Shown here: positions 5,772 to 6,171 of the stretch, piece after piece | How positions within the stretch are numbered: the first letter of the stretch is position 1 | Layout: the number at the start of each line of letters is the position of its first letter | Assembly: GCA_019247245.1 (NCBI GenBank) | Contig: JAFAPF010000355.1 | Span: 1-6,171, forward strand | Source of the DNA: Rubrobacter sp. | Lineage (GTDB): Bacteria > Actinomycetota > Rubrobacteria > Rubrobacterales > Rubrobacteraceae | Reading direction: 5' to 3' | Length of the DNA: 6,171 nt | Made by a program: the position numbers and the translations under genes | Notes under the pieces: generated by a model | The model's database searches: none | Seen by the model: only the letters and a program-made list of their open reading frames with translations | Told to the model about the DNA's origin: nothing

Positions 5772-5906
5772 TTAGTCGCCCTTGCTGATCCAGTAAGTGA
5801 ACAGCAACGCCCCACACAAGAGTATGAGAATCAAGAAGAACGCTGCAAAAAACCGTGCCGGTGAGGGCTCGTAGTCAGCCTGCAGGAGCAGCGCCAACTC
5901 GAGCAC
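5772..5906 (-). CDS. Small single-span membrane protein (44 residues)
   Basis: This short gene begins at GTG 5906-5904 and ends at TAA 5774-5772. The N-terminal part is MLELALLLQADYEPSPAR. It is followed by one strong transmembrane helix at about 19-40 (FFAAFFLILILLCGALLFTY, then W-I) and a short polar tail, SKGD. The GTG is preceded by a purine-rich GGGAGGGAGGG ribosome binding site (5921-5911) and overlaps the TAG stop of the upstream membrane protein gene by one base (TAGTG), which indicates translational coupling. Small one-helix subunits of this kind are known next to respiratory oxidases (for example CydX with cytochrome bd), which fits the tentative identity of the upstream gene. I see no sequence match to a named small subunit, so the role is inferred from position and topology. 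Confidence 0.75.
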   Translation of the reverse strand: MLELALLLQADYEPSPARFFAAFFLILILLCGALLFTYWISKGD

Positions 5907-6171
5907 TATTCCCTCCCTCCCGCTATGCTGTCACCCGCCGGACAGGGCGTAGTCGCTATTTCCTGCTGAAGCGTGATGCAGCCGTAGATTAGGTATGCAG
6001 GATCGTTGTCCACCCTGCGAGCTGTCTCCCTGGTATAGCCCATGGTCATCATGGTGAGTACGACAGTCACAGCGCAGACTATCAGCGCGTACTGGCTCCA
6101 CCGGCTCGCGCGACCCCAGTGGAAGCCGGTGGCGGTGGCCCTCAGGTACAGCGCGATGACAAAGAAGCCTA
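5906..6171 (-). CDS. Membrane protein, C-terminal end, possibly cytochrome bd-type oxidase subunit I relative
   Basis: Only the last 87 residues are in the window; the rest lies beyond the right edge. The fragment opens in a hydrophobic segment (GFFVIALYLRA), passes a His- and Trp-containing loop (GFHWGRASRWSQ, 15-26), and crosses the membrane once more at about 28-44 (ALIVCAVTVVLTMMTMG). It then shows G-Y-T-R-E-T-A-R-R followed by PAYLIYGCITLQQE. A 'MGYxREnAR' pattern after the last helix is, from memory, seen in CydA-like oxidase subunits of several bacteria, but the quinol-binding and haem-ligand regions are not visible here. It could be another polytopic protein. The coding nature is well supported by the continuous open frame, the topology and the one-base overlap with the small membrane gene downstream. 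Confidence 0.6.
   Translation of the reverse strand, partial: GFFVIALYLRATATGFHWGRASRWSQYALIVCAVTVVLTMMTMGYTRETARRVDNDPAYLIYGCITLQQEIATTPCPAGDSIAGGRE

Overview
The window looks like ordinary chromosomal DNA from a moderately high-GC bacterium. The mix of genes suggests an actinobacterium of the Rubrobacter type or a relative: archaeal-type phosphoglycerate mutase of the 'GSGPGH' bacterial subtype, a family 5 uracil-DNA glycosylase, an HD hydrolase, D-Ala-D-Ala ligase, an MscS remnant, and a stand-alone LON-domain protein. This is inferred from gene content and recalled family patterns, not from a marker gene, so it is tentative. D-Ala-D-Ala ligase shows that the organism makes peptidoglycan. 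Non-ATG starts dominate: four genes are best started at TTG, one at GTG and one apparently at CTG.

Layout. Positions 1-342 (minus) hold the N-terminal part of a metallo-beta-lactamase-fold hydrolase that runs off the left edge. A 114-base divergent promoter region follows, with a perfect TATAAT for the minus gene and two dyads. Positions 457-1665 (plus) encode apgM (glycolysis). It is directly overlapped by a uracil-DNA glycosylase at 1662-2360, whose iron-sulfur N-terminus is in frame only if translation begins at a CTG overlapping the apgM stop codon. After a 197-base gap comes an HD-domain hydrolase (2558-3142), then ddl (3210-4286). The ddl stop overlaps the ATG of a badly decayed MscS-type channel gene (4286-4960). 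A cluster of inverted repeats (4949-5017) separates this plus-strand block from the minus-strand LON-domain gene (4991-5632). Upstream of that gene, on the minus strand, lie a 44-residue single-span membrane protein (5772-5906) and, overlapping it by one base, the C-terminal end of a larger membrane protein (5906-6171), possibly a cytochrome bd-type oxidase subunit I relative.

Functionally the genes are housekeeping: central carbon metabolism, base-excision repair, cell-wall precursor synthesis and membrane functions. I see no CRISPR array, transposon, tRNA, rRNA or defence cassette, and no convincing undescribed multi-gene system. The points most worth checking are the CTG start of the glycosylase, the MscS pseudogene, the 15-bp dyad before apgM, the stem that could mask the ddl ribosome binding site, and the small membrane protein tied to the oxidase-like gene.
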